Shown here in pieces: positions 6,156-6,184 of a stretch of 6,184 nucleotides of DNA. The notes below the pieces were generated by a model that was not told where the DNA came from, did no database searches, and saw only the letters and a program-made list of their open reading frames with translations. Position 1 is the first letter of the stretch. Every line of letters starts with the position of its first letter. Source of the DNA: Pirellulaceae bacterium (GTDB lineage Bacteria; Planctomycetota; Planctomycetia; Pirellulales; Pirellulaceae); the NCBI GenBank assembly GCA_013002105.1, contig JABDKS010000856.1, forward strand, positions 1 to 6,184, in the 5' to 3' direction. The translations under genes and the position numbers were made by a program.

Positions 6156-6184
6156 CGGCACCGAGCTTTAGCGAGTGTGACGGG

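Overview
The window looks like chromosomal DNA from a planctomycete of the Rhodopirellula/Pirellulaceae kind. The main evidence is the large left-hand protein. It begins with a polar, basic leader and an LEPR-XLL-type motif (here LESRLMLAGD) followed by a DUF4347 domain, a layout typical of very large planctomycete surface or secreted proteins. Weak or absent Shine-Dalgarno sequences, moderate GC and palindromic intergenic repeats fit the same group. The assignment is inference; no rRNA or other marker gene is present.

Layout, left to right. Positions 2-109 may hold the last 35 codons of an unidentified plus-strand gene. Positions 121-2859 (+) encode a 912-residue modular protein. Its parts in order are: LEPR-XLL motif, DUF4347, two tandem CBM60-like (Ca-dependent xylan-binding type) repeats, a ricin-type beta-trefoil-like region, and a C-terminal metallophosphatase whose visible metal ligands match purple acid phosphatases (PAP/TRAP). 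Positions 2982-4007 (+) encode a 341-residue polytopic membrane protein of unknown function with an EEISWGQR...NLHN signature. Facing it on the minus strand are two closely spaced genes that probably form an operon. The first is a PAP2-superfamily membrane phosphatase (4992-5798, start uncertain). Ten bases after it comes a six-bladed NHL/SMP-30-like beta-propeller with a membrane-targeting N-terminus (4049-4981, GTG start). The last ~390 bases have no convincing gene and hold two inverted-repeat elements, one probably cut by the window end.

How the genes may relate: the modular protein is predicted to be exported and to combine glycan binding with phosphomonoesterase chemistry, for example to release phosphate from phosphorylated or polymer-bound substrates. 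The PAP2 protein would act on lipid-linked diphosphates or phosphatidate at the membrane, and the propeller would be anchored nearby. No sequence evidence ties the plus-strand genes to the minus-strand pair functionally. I see no defence system, CRISPR array, tRNA, rRNA or transposase. The best leads are the domain combination of the 912-residue protein, the caspase-like His/Cys pair in its DUF4347 domain, the uncharacterised membrane family, and the palindromic intergenic elements.
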